This document shows positions 1 to 6,247 of a stretch of DNA of 12,577 nt, in pieces; the first letter of the stretch is position 1; every line of letters starts with the position of its first letter. The notes under the pieces were generated by a model. The model was not told where the DNA came from. It ran no database searches and worked only from the letters and a program-made list of their open reading frames with translations. Position numbers and translations under genes: made by a program. Origin of the DNA: Vibrio tasmaniensis 1F-187 (lineage in GTDB: Bacteria > Pseudomonadota > Gammaproteobacteria > Enterobacterales > Vibrionaceae); NCBI RefSeq assembly GCF_000272405.2, contig NZ_AJZM02000129.1, forward strand, positions 10,790 through 23,366. The letters run 5' to 3'.

Positions 1-1
1 C

Positions 2-1102
2 CGTTACTACAAATTCGAAATGCCTGCACTCTTGAGCTTCTTCTCTGGCCCTCGTGCCGTAGTGATTTTCGCTTACTTCGCTATCATGCCTATCGCGCTG
101 TTTGTTTACTACGCTTGGCCGCCGATCGCAGGGGCACTGCAGTCCATCACTACCTTGATTACTAGCTCAGGTATTTTTGGCTCTTTCCTATTTGGCGTAT
201 TTGACAAAGGCTTATTGCCATTTGGCTTACATCACCTTATCGCCTTCCCTATTGAATACACTCGTGTTGGTGGCGTAATGGAGATTGATGGTGTTGTTTA
301 CGAAGGTGTTCGTAACATCATGAATGGCCAAATGAGTTCACCAGAGGCAACGAGCTACATTACACATAACTTTACCAGCGGTCGTATTCCAATCCAAATT
401 GGTGGCCTAACGGGTGCTGCTTATGCAATGTACGTAACAGCAAAAACAGCCAATCGAAAGAAGGTAGCCGCTATCATGGTGCCTGCGGTATTTACGGCTG
501 CTGTTATCGGTATTACCGAGCCACTGGAATATACCTTCCTATTCGTCCAACCATTCCTATTCTTTGCAGTGCATGTTCCGCTAAATGGTCTTGCTTATGT
601 GATCACCGAAATGATGGGTGTTTCAATTCACGGTAATCAGCTGCTATTTATGGTGCCTAACCTACTACAACCTGAAAAGGTTCATGCTTGGGCTCTATTG
701 TGGATTATCCCACTATACTTCGCGATTTACTTCTACACATTCAAGTTCTTCATCCTGAAGTTTGATTCAAAAACCCCAGGTCGCGAAGAAGAAGATGGTG
801 ATATCGCCCTGTATTCAAAAGAAGACTTTAAAAAGAAAAAGGAGCAGACCTCAAAAGGACTGCCTGTTGAAATCATTGAAGCGCTTGGCGGTGCAGACAA
901 CATCGAGAACGTAACAAACTGTGCGACTCGACTGCGTGTTTCGCTGCATGACGAATCACTAACGGCAAGCGATAAAGTTTGGAAACAACAGCTCAACGCA
1001 ATTGGCGTCGTCAGAATGAATAAAGGCATTCAAGTGATATATGGAGCCAACGTTATTACGATTGCCTCTGGTATCAAAGAAGCCCTTGGTGTCGACTCTT
1101 AG
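2..1102 (+). CDS. Sugar PTS permease, EIICB (glucoside type), 5' end cut off
   Basis: This is the 3' part of a phosphotransferase-system inner-membrane permease that imports and phosphorylates a sugar. The reading frame is open from base 2 (RYYKFE before the first Met at 20), so the gene begins outside the window. Visible features are a hydrophobic EIIC region with the conserved GLHHL stretch and the GITEPLEYTFLF substrate-site motif. A charged linker (TPGREEEDGD) leads to a C-terminal EIIB domain with NVTNCATRLR; its cysteine (codon 920-922) is the expected phosphorylation site. No EIIA domain follows, so phosphate probably comes from a separate EIIA such as Crr. The linker and EIIC resemble GlvC/MalX-like alpha-glucoside permeases, but the sugar is not certain. 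The next gene, an outer-membrane barrel, lies 121 bp downstream on the same strand with no clear terminator between, so they may be co-transcribed. Confidence 0.88.
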   Translation, partial: RYYKFEMPALLSFFSGPRAVVIFAYFAIMPIALFVYYAWPPIAGALQSITTLITSSGIFGSFLFGVFDKGLLPFGLHHLIAFPIEYTRVGGVMEIDGVVYEGVRNIMNGQMSSPEATSYITHNFTSGRIPIQIGGLTGAAYAMYVTAKTANRKKVAAIMVPAVFTAAVIGITEPLEYTFLFVQPFLFFAVHVPLNGLAYVITEMMGVSIHGNQLLFMVPNLLQPEKVHAWALLWIIPLYFAIYFYTFKFFILKFDSKTPGREEEDGDIALYSKEDFKKKKEQTSKGLPVEIIEALGGADNIENVTNCATRLRVSLHDESLTASDKVWKQQLNAIGVVRMNKGIQVIYGANVITIASGIKEALGVDS

Positions 1103-1164
1103 CTAAGCGCAACTTCCGTAACCCTACTGTTACGAATCTATAGAAACCAATAACTGACAATTCC

Positions 1165-1187
1165 TCCTGTGACTACAAGTCACAGGA
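1165..1187. promoter_or_regulatory. Perfect 9-bp inverted repeat between PTS gene and porin
   Basis: TCCTGTGAC and GTCACAGGA flank a 5-nt centre (TACAA). There is no T-run after it, so it is not a standard terminator. It could be a repressor operator for the porin gene. The core TGTGA-N7-TCACA resembles a CRP site with one base too many in the spacer. It could also be an RNA hairpin that adjusts expression or mRNA decay between two cistrons. The arms are visible; the role is inference. Confidence 0.45.
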
Positions 1188-1223
1188 AGGGATTCGTGCA
1201 CCTGAAATATGGGAAATATAAAA

Positions 1224-2642
1224 ATGAAAGCAATGACAAAACATGCAGTTACTTTACTTGCTCTTTGTGTTTCTGGCGTCCTACACGCAAACGAAAATAC
1301 AACATCAAGCTGGTCTGAGCGCAACCCTATCGTCTTCTGGGGAGATAGAGCCAATGAGGACTGGAGCTATGTCGATGGTCTAGACGAAAGTCAAAAAAGC
1401 TTTTCAGAAAAACTCAAACGCTTGGATACTGATGACAGTGGTGACTGGAAAGTCTCATTTAGCGGTAATGTAAAAGCCGCAGTCGATAACCGTTGGAATC
1501 ACATGTACGACGGAGAAAACCGCAAGAAAAATGAACTGCGTACTCGCATGCAATTCTCCACCGATGTGACTTACCAAGACTGGATGCGTGTATTTGGTGA
1601 AATTCGAACCAACTACACTAACCTCGATAGTCCGGGTCCAGTTGACGATGCCGGTACTGACTTCCACCAGTTGTTTACCGAATTCAAATTACTCGATGAC
1701 GGTGAGCAATACCTAAGTACCCGCCTTGGTCGCCAAGAAATATACTTAAATGAATGGCAAATGATGAACCGTGAACCAACGCCAGTTCAATCAAGTTGGA
1801 ATGCAGCCAGCGCAAAATACAGCGTAGCAGGCATCAATTTTGACGCATACTACGGTGAAGAAGTATTCCCTCTCTACAAAGATGGCAGCTTCGGTGGCAA
1901 CTGGGATGATAAAACCAATGGCAAAAAATCGACCGGCTTATTCGCTAATTGGAGAACTGACTTCGGGGCAATGCAAGCCTACATAATGAGTAATAAACTC
2001 ACCAATGAAAGCTTTGTTAATGCACCAGACGGTGACGTCGACATTCAAGTTTTAGGCTTACATGCCCATGACTTTGTGAGTGAAGGGTTTGGTTACATGC
2101 TCGACGGTGTTTACCAATTTGGTGATCATGCAGGTAAAGATATCTCAGCCTACATGGCTTATGCCGATTTGAACTACAACTGGAAAGCAGACTGGAACTA
2201 TCGCTTAGGTCTGAACCTACATTACGCATCAGGTTCAGATAAAGACAGCGACAAAGTGAACACGTTTAACCCTTTGTGGACAGGTGACCCACTGGGTTTC
2301 GCACATGATGGCGCTTACGGTAACGCAATGCAGGTCGGTTCTTACACTGTGATTGAGTATCAGCCGAAACAATCCATCATCGCAGGCTTTATGTCGACAT
2401 GGCGTGCCAACACAGATGATGCAATCTACACACTCAACCAAGATGTATTATTTGGTGCAGAGTCTGACGAAAAATACGCTTACACCCAATTTTATCTGCA
2501 ATTCCATAATTACATCACAGGCAACTTAAAGTCTGAGTTAAATATGTACTACGCATTAGATAGCGACTACACACGTGACGTAGTCGGCAGTAGCAGTGAT
2601 GACATTTCCCGTGTTGAAATCGCACTGATCTATAACTTCTAA
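1224..2642 (+). CDS. Outer-membrane beta-barrel, alginate-export (AlgE-like) family
   Basis: A secreted protein of 472 residues. The ATG at 1224 is preferred over the in-frame ATG at 1209 because GGGAAA lies 7 nt before it and it opens a clean signal peptide: MKAMTK, a hydrophobic core, and a likely cut after LHA (about residue 22). The mature part has alternating short polar/aromatic strands typical of a porin and ends in phenylalanine (IYNF), the usual signal for outer-membrane assembly. The RLGRQEIYLNEW segment and the late YASGSDKD...TFNPLW...GNAMQVG stretch match the Alginate_exp barrel family as I know it. Family members include AlgE and a range of specific outer-membrane channels; nothing here shows alginate synthesis. 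Following a PTS permease, it most likely lets the same glycoside cross the outer membrane. Near the mature N-terminus is an acidic DTDDSGDW segment resembling a calcium loop, which is unproven. Confidence 0.8.
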   Translation: MKAMTKHAVTLLALCVSGVLHANENTTSSWSERNPIVFWGDRANEDWSYVDGLDESQKSFSEKLKRLDTDDSGDWKVSFSGNVKAAVDNRWNHMYDGENRKKNELRTRMQFSTDVTYQDWMRVFGEIRTNYTNLDSPGPVDDAGTDFHQLFTEFKLLDDGEQYLSTRLGRQEIYLNEWQMMNREPTPVQSSWNAASAKYSVAGINFDAYYGEEVFPLYKDGSFGGNWDDKTNGKKSTGLFANWRTDFGAMQAYIMSNKLTNESFVNAPDGDVDIQVLGLHAHDFVSEGFGYMLDGVYQFGDHAGKDISAYMAYADLNYNWKADWNYRLGLNLHYASGSDKDSDKVNTFNPLWTGDPLGFAHDGAYGNAMQVGSYTVIEYQPKQSIIAGFMSTWRANTDDAIYTLNQDVLFGAESDEKYAYTQFYLQFHNYITGNLKSELNMYYALDSDYTRDVVGSSSDDISRVEIALIYNF

Positions 2643-2674
2643 CACTGCTTATCAGGTTAGTATGTTACTAAATG

Positions 2675-2705
2675 AATTCGCCCAGCAGTGCTGGGCGAAT
2701 TTTTT
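2675..2705 (+). terminator. Rho-independent terminator after the porin gene
   Basis: The 13-bp arms AATTCGCCCAGCA and TGCTGGGCGAATT are perfect complements around a single central G, so the real hairpin has a small loop at its tip. Six T residues follow directly on the plus strand. On the minus strand the run after the stem is broken (TTCATTTAG), so it would stop psiE transcripts only weakly. Confidence 0.92.
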
Positions 2706-2731
2706 AGAACATCATATTTCAGTTAATTGAA

Positions 2732-3157
2732 TTACTCATCCGGCTGCTTGGTTCGAAGATCCACATATGGCCAGTAATGGTGCCCGACTCGAATCAAAAG
2801 TGTTGCTGCCGCTAAGATAAACGCTGCAACAGACAACCAAACGATGAGTACTGCATCCAACTCTTTCATGCCTAAAGTGATGTAACGGGCAATCGCCATC
2901 ATCGCGATATAAATTGGGTATCGCACCGGGATCTTACCGTTCATCACAAACTGCTGAACCATCGCCAACACTTCTAAATAGATAAACATCAGTAGAATAT
3001 CGGTCAATTGCACTCGACGTTCAGCAAAAACATGCATGAACTCTTCGACCATCGCAAACAAGGTCGCGAGCGTGATCGCCACCAGTAATACCGCTTCCAT
3101 AATGTGAAATACTTTTAAAAACGGCTTACTAAAAGATTTAGGTAAGTGAGAAGGCAT
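2732..3157 (-). CDS. psiE: PsiE-family inner-membrane protein
   Basis: A small membrane protein of 141 residues, matching the usual PsiE size (E. coli 136). In E. coli psiE is induced by phosphate starvation; its biochemical role is not known. Four hydrophobic segments lie at about residues 18-40, 52-72, 80-98 and 104-124. The FIYLEVLAMVQQF and IPVRYPIYIAMMAIARYI stretches correspond to the conserved FLYFE...LRYFVYIGITAIVR core of PsiE. The start is taken as ATG at 3157 because GAAGAG lies 5 nt before it. The upstream in-frame GTG at 3163 would overlap that ribosome-binding site. The gene stands alone, downstream of the permease on the same strand with 143 bp between. No convincing Pho box was found upstream. 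Confidence 0.85.
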   Translation of the reverse strand: MPSHLPKSFSKPFLKVFHIMEAVLLVAITLATLFAMVEEFMHVFAERRVQLTDILLMFIYLEVLAMVQQFVMNGKIPVRYPIYIAMMAIARYITLGMKELDAVLIVWLSVAAFILAAATLLIRVGHHYWPYVDLRTKQPDE

Positions 3158-3224
3158 AGTCACTCTTCAAAAAATAATTAATCCAGTCTCTACATTAGCA
3201 TGCGATCTAGAGAAGCGACGAATA

Positions 3225-3256
3225 CAAAAATGGCCCCACATTCACTGCAGAGCCAT
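3225..3256 (-). terminator. Probable terminator of the purine permease transcript
   Basis: Read on the minus strand, ATGGCTCT can pair with GGGGCCAT (six Watson-Crick and two G-U pairs) around an 11-nt loop, followed by five T residues and a G. The stem is modest and the loop large, so efficiency may be partial. It sits 45 bp after the permease stop, where a terminator would be expected. Confidence 0.42.
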
Positions 3257-3300
3257 CGACTTGTTTTTTTACTTAGCAACTTTCTAGTGGCTAACTAACC

Positions 3301-4671
3301 TTACAACAGAATCAGATAAGTTAAGAACACTACACACAGGCCGTAGATCAATGGGTGAACTTCTTTACGCTTACCAGCAACAACCATTGTGAATGCGTAG
3401 CTAATGAAGCCCATCGCCATGCCGTTTGCTGGAGAGAAGCTCAGTACAGTGAACATGATGGTGAAGAAAGCTGCAATGCGTGACTCTTTCTTTTCCCAGT
3501 TAATCTGACCAAGGCGACCCACCATGTAGATGCCAACTACAACCATCGCAGGTGCAACCATTGCCGCTGAGAAAATAGAGAAGATTGGGTATAGGAACAG
3601 TGAGATTAAGAACAGACCAGCTACCATGACCGCAGCTAAGCCCGTCTTCGCGCCTTGAGAAGAAGCAATACCCGATTCAGAGAAAGCAGTAATCGATGTG
3701 GTACCTAGAATTGAACCAATCACAGTACCGCCCGCATCAGCCACTAGCGCCGATTTTGCATTCGGCACTTTACCGTCTTTGTCGATGATACCGGCATCAC
3801 GGCCAACACCCACAATCGTGCTCAATCCATCGAAGAAATCGACAATCAAGAAGATAAGTACGATGAACAACAAATCGAACATTTTCTCAGGCGTAAAAGC
3901 TGAGAAGTCAAAGATAGCGCCAAAGCTGCCTGCCATACTTGGTGGCATTGAAACGAATTGGTCAGGGATTGGGGCGTTTGATGTGCCCATGAATACATCA
4001 GCAAGAATGGTCAGTACGATAGCTGAAACAAACGAGATAAACGTGGCCAACTTAATATCACGAACCATACAGCCCAATGCGATGAAGATGCTCACATAAG
4101 CGATGATCACTTTTGGATCGGAAATGTCACCTAAACCAACCAGTACGAACGGGTTAGAAACGATGATACCCGCATTCTTAAGGCCTAAGAAAGCAATGAA
4201 CAAGCCGAGAGACACAGTAATCGCCAGCTTCAAATCTTCAGGAATCGATTCAATCATCGACTTACGGATATTAGTCAGTGAGAAGGCAAGATAAAGAATA
4301 CCCGACAGGAAGATGCCAAATAATGCTTCATTCCAAAGTACCGCCACTGAACCACTTAACAATAAACCTTTGAAGAAGCCATTCATGCTCATGCCAGGTG
4401 CTAGCATGACTGGATAGTTACCCCAAATGCCCATGATAAGCGTTGCAATAGCAGCAGAAAGAGCGGTCGCCGTAAAGACTGCACCTTTGTCCATTCCCGG
4501 AATGCCACCCAAAATTGCTGGGTTAACCGCCAAGATATAACTCATCGCTAAGAAGGTAATAAAACCTGCGTATAGCTCAGTGCTGATCGTGGTCTTTCTC
4601 TCTGAGAGTTTGAACATGGTGTCAAGTGAGCCAGATGTCTTCTGGGCTTTCAGGGTGGAGTCGGTATTCAC
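3301..4671 (-). CDS. NCS2-family purine base permease (AzgA/PbuG-like)
   Basis: An inner-membrane proton-coupled nucleobase transporter of 456 residues, the usual size for the AzgA branch (adenine or hypoxanthine/guanine uptake). Family marks are FITFLAMSYILAVNP (37-51), APGMSMNGFF (91-100), DFFDGLSTIVGVG (278-290) and GTTSITAFSESG (323-334). Multiple hydrophobic segments run to the C-terminus. The motifs differ from the textbook AzgA forms (APGMGLNAFF, DLFDTxGTL, TSTVTSYIES), although the key Asp and Glu are kept, so substrate choice may differ. The start is GTG at 4671 (MNTDST), with AGG 7 nt before it. The alternative ATG at 4617 has no ribosome-binding site. Transcription probably begins near 5082, giving a leader of roughly 410 nt that contains a disrupted riboswitch-like fold and a mobile element. 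The divergent neighbour is gmk. Confidence 0.85.
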   Translation of the reverse strand: MNTDSTLKAQKTSGSLDTMFKLSERKTTISTELYAGFITFLAMSYILAVNPAILGGIPGMDKGAVFTATALSAAIATLIMGIWGNYPVMLAPGMSMNGFFKGLLLSGSVAVLWNEALFGIFLSGILYLAFSLTNIRKSMIESIPEDLKLAITVSLGLFIAFLGLKNAGIIVSNPFVLVGLGDISDPKVIIAYVSIFIALGCMVRDIKLATFISFVSAIVLTILADVFMGTSNAPIPDQFVSMPPSMAGSFGAIFDFSAFTPEKMFDLLFIVLIFLIVDFFDGLSTIVGVGRDAGIIDKDGKVPNAKSALVADAGGTVIGSILGTTSITAFSESGIASSQGAKTGLAAVMVAGLFLISLFLYPIFSIFSAAMVAPAMVVVGIYMVGRLGQINWEKKESRIAAFFTIMFTVLSFSPANGMAMGFISYAFTMVVAGKRKEVHPLIYGLCVVFLTYLILL

Positions 4672-4745
4672 AACAAAACCTATGTATTAAATTAAGAAAT
4701 TTGAGATTCAAATGCTGTGTGAATAGAGGGATCTCTACACTAAAA

Positions 4746-5074
4746 ACTGTAGTCACCAAGGTAGGCTCGGTAGTAGAAACATCCAGTCTAGTAGGGTCTG
4801 TTGGCCCTTCGAGATGATTTTTGCAGCGAGTTGTTGGGGTTTTCTACAAGGCAGAGACTTTGATGTGTAGCTAGCCTACATAAGAAGTCGATAACGCAGT
4901 AGAAATCACCAACAAACGCTGCCCGAAGGGTTCGGCTAAAATCGTTTTATGCTTTGTTAAGGAGTCTTTACTTAGAATGCTAGGTTACAAACTCCTTGCC
5001 GCGCCTAAAACGATTTTTCCTCGAACAAAACTCCATCGCGAAAGGTCAACAGACCCTAGATATATACAGCATTT
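4746..5074 (-). promoter_or_regulatory. Purine-riboswitch-like aptamer, interrupted by an inserted element
   Basis: Minus-strand pieces match a guanine-type purine aptamer. The J2/3 motif GTTTCTAC (4773-4780) is followed after exactly 18 nt by GACTA (4750-4754), the same spacing as in B. subtilis xpt. The C of GACTA would predict guanine or hypoxanthine binding. The 18 nt form a plausible P3 (TACCGA with TTGGTG). The P1 3' strand TACAGTTTTT (4742-4751) pairs with AAATGCTGTA (5065-5074) at 9 of 10 positions, with one U-U mismatch. That partner lies beyond the inserted element. ATATATC follows P1 as in J1/2. Missing or changed are the ATATGG of L2 and the CCGTAAA of L3. With the insert removed and one TA kept, P2 would be only ATCTA/TGGAT. 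It is therefore either a variant or a decaying aptamer. The downstream gene is a purine permease, as expected. Confidence 0.48.
4792..5058. mobile_element. MITE-like element A, 263 bp plus flanking TA
   Basis: Terminal inverted repeats start GGGTCTGTTG at 4794 and, on the other strand, at 5056. They agree at 18 of 21 positions and are flanked by TA on both sides, as for elements that duplicate a TA target. Inside are two long imperfect hairpins. The first spans 4805-4930: CCCTTCG/CGAAGGG, then GCAGCG/CGCTGC, with the apex near CTAGC at 4871. The second spans about 4930-5026: AAAATCGTTTTA (4938-4949) against TAAAACGATTTT (5006-5017), with an inner AAGGAGT/ACTCCTT. No transposase is encoded, so it would move only with help from elsewhere. 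The family is not recognised with certainty; TA flanks would suit an IS630/Tc1-like helper, which is inference. Confidence 0.82.
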
Positions 5075-5086
5075 AATCGTTTGCGC
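5071..5086 (-). promoter_or_regulatory. Candidate PurR box at the permease start site
   Basis: Minus-strand GCGCAAACGATTAAAT agrees at 11 of 16 positions with the E. coli PurR consensus ACGCAAACGTTTTCGT, including the central CG and the whole CGCAAACG half. It lies directly after the -10 hexamer, over the likely transcription start, a good place for repression by PurR with a purine corepressor. The second half is poor, so this remains a candidate. Confidence 0.42.
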
Positions 5087-5088
5087 GG

Positions 5089-5116
5089 ATTGTAAGGATT
5101 GAGATTAAAACTTCAA
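5089..5116 (-). promoter_or_regulatory. Sigma-70 promoter of the purine permease
   Basis: Minus-strand TTGAAG (5111-5116) and TACAAT (5089-5094) are separated by 16 nt. They match the -35 consensus at 4 of 6 and the -10 consensus at 5 of 6. Transcription would start near 5082, about 8 nt before the first paired base of the riboswitch-like P1. That arrangement supports both calls. Confidence 0.62.
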
Positions 5117-5123
5117 CAAATTT

Positions 5124-5212
5124 TGTTCAGATCACATAAAAAACTGAACATGATCAGTCATTACATTTATAGGAAGATCAGACAAAGGATCATTTGAGAA
5201 TAAATAACGATC
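5124..5212. promoter_or_regulatory. GATC cluster and inverted repeat between divergent promoters
   Basis: Five GATC sites start at 5130, 5152, 5176, 5188 and 5209, and each is followed by A. Chance would give about one per 256 bp. The spacings of 22, 24, 12 and 21 bp are close to one or two helical turns. The first site touches an inverted repeat, TGTTCAG (5124-5130) and CTGAACA (5144-5150), whose arms are 20 bp apart centre to centre. The repeat sits just upstream of the permease -35. This could be a methylation-sensitive operator region or a SeqA-type site; no protein can be assigned from sequence. Confidence 0.5.
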
Positions 5213-5219
5213 AAGCCAG

Positions 5220-5249
5220 TTGTTCTCAATCATCTAAATATGCTACTCT
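5220..5249 (+). promoter_or_regulatory. Candidate promoter of gmk
   Basis: TTGTTC (5220-5225) and an extended -10, TGCTACTCT (5241-5249), are 18 nt apart. A CGCC-containing discriminator follows the -10. The start would fall near 5256, leaving a leader of about 158 nt that shows no clear structure. The -10 hexamer itself is a weak match (TACTCT), so the call leans on the TG extension and position. Confidence 0.4.
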
Positions 5250-5413
5250 TCGCCTCCATTTTTCTGACCTAATTTTCACCAGTTGTCTCTATTAGTTTTA
5301 CTTGTTATCCCTTTTTAGATGCAACCATCGGAACAAAAATTAGAGTCAGTGCTATCTTTTATAGTGTCGGTTTATCGCCCTCACTCAATCCAACCAACAG
5401 TGGAAATATACAG

Positions 5414-6037
5414 ATGGGCAAAGGTACTCTTTACATCGTATCTGCACCTAGTGGCGCAGGTAAGTCGAGCTTGATCTCAGCAATGCTAGAAACCAATCCA
5501 ACCTACGCAATGAAGGTATCTGTTTCACACACCACTCGCGGTATGCGCCCTGGTGAAGAAAATGGTGTTCACTACCACTTCGTAGAGAAGCATCATTTTG
5601 AAGACCTTATTAATAAAGGTGAATTCCTAGAGTACGCTGAAGTTTTCGGCAACTACTACGGTACTTCACGCGTTTGGATTGAAGAAAACCTAGACCGCGG
5701 TATCGATGTATTCCTAGATATCGACTGGCAAGGTGCTCGTCAAATCCGTGAACAAATGCCTCAAGCGAAGAGTGTCTTCATTCTTCCACCATCAAATGGT
5801 GAGCTAGAGCGTCGTTTAAATGTTCGCGGCCAAGACAGCGACGAAGTTATTGCAAAACGCATGAGCGAAGCAAAATCAGAAATTTCTCACTATGCAGAAT
5901 ATGATTATGTGATCGTGAATGATGACTTTGATGCAGCCCTAATGGACTTCAGAGCTATCATTCGTGCGGAGCGCTTAAAAGAAGATAAGCAAGCAGCGAA
6001 ATACAGCGGCATGCTTACAGCACTACTAGCGGAATAA
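5414..6037 (+). CDS. gmk: Guanylate kinase
   Basis: A cytoplasmic enzyme that converts GMP plus ATP to GDP plus ADP, the essential step feeding GTP, dGTP and (p)ppGpp pools. It has 207 residues, the same as E. coli Gmk. The P-loop [10 protein letters not shown] lies at residues 9-18. The GMP-binding part carries [19 protein letters not shown] (about 38-56) and the [13 protein letters not shown] segment. [11 protein letters not shown] and the [14 protein letters not shown] lid region follow. Every expected motif is intact. The ATG at 5414 is supported by TGGAAA about 10 nt upstream and by family length. It is divergent from the purine permease and lies 279 bp before rpoZ, a gap widened by a palindromic element. 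No terminator was seen in the gap apart from that element, so read-through to rpoZ is possible. Confidence 0.97.
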   Translation: MGKGTLYIVSAPSGAGKSSLISAMLETNPTYAMKVSVSHTTRGMRPGEENGVHYHFVEKHHFEDLINKGEFLEYAEVFGNYYGTSRVWIEENLDRGIDVFLDIDWQGARQIREQMPQAKSVFILPPSNGELERRLNVRGQDSDEVIAKRMSEAKSEISHYAEYDYVIVNDDFDAALMDFRAIIRAERLKEDKQAAKYSGMLTALLAE

Positions 6038-6043
6038 TCTCTG

Positions 6044-6205
6044 ATACCAATCGTAGTAAACAACTGGTCATTCTAGCTTGTGAAAAAGCCTGATAACGTC
6101 GTTAGAATTTTTGATTGTAGGGTCACTACTTATCGAAAAATTCTGCCTTGTTCTCAAACTTTTGTTCGGCGCTATCTCTGAACACTTATTTACTGTGATT
6201 GGTAT
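6044..6205. mobile_element. MITE-like element B, 162-bp near-perfect palindrome
   Basis: The ends are ATACCAATC and its complement GATTGGTAT. The outer arms agree well: ATACCAATCGTAGTAAACAA against ATACCAATCACAGTAAATAA. Matching continues inward through AGAATTTTT (6103-6111 region) and AAAAATTCT to a centre near 6125, so the whole element can fold into one long hairpin. It carries no real gene. It begins 6 bp after the gmk stop and ends 111 bp before rpoZ. A third such end occurs at 12554 in this window. It is unrelated in sequence to element A. Confidence 0.8.
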
Positions 6206-6219
6206 AACTGGATTTTCCA

Positions 6220-6247
6220 TTGAGATAAGTATACGGTGAACTAGAAA
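6220..6247 (+). promoter_or_regulatory. Weak candidate promoter for rpoZ-spoT
   Basis: TTGAGA (6220-6225, 5 of 6 to the -35 consensus) is followed after 16 nt by TAGAAA (6242-6247, 4 of 6). A second possible -10, TATACT (6265-6270), has no good -35. Both lie in or beside the inverted repeat at 6222-6275, so promoter activity and folding may interact. Evidence is slight. Confidence 0.3.

Noticed and set aside
1196..1318. A GTG-started frame after the GGAAGGG sequence upstream of the porin
   Set aside because: The spacing looks good for a ribosome-binding site, but the frame is out of register with the porin, about 40 codons long, and ends inside it.
3698..4294. Long plus-strand frames opposite the purine permease
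   Set aside because: They are antisense to a clear transporter gene; low-complexity Ser/Thr/Pro-rich translations are typical of antisense shadows.
4626..4817. A 63-codon plus-strand frame opposite the permease start and leader
   Set aside because: It overlaps the permease 5' end, riboswitch-like region and element A end on the opposite strand, without any translation signal.
4794..5056. Element A as a CRISPR, integron attC or REP array
   Set aside because: There are no direct repeats with spacers and no integron core sites; the terminal inverted repeats with TA flanks fit a MITE-like element better.
5124..5143. A CRP site around TGTGATCTGAACA
   Set aside because: Only one half matches the consensus; the other half is poor, so the GATC and inverted-repeat reading was preferred.
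5319..5474. A 51-codon plus-strand frame in the gmk leader running into gmk in another frame
   Set aside because: It has no ribosome-binding site, overlaps the gmk start in a different frame, and resembles no known protein, so I treat it as chance.
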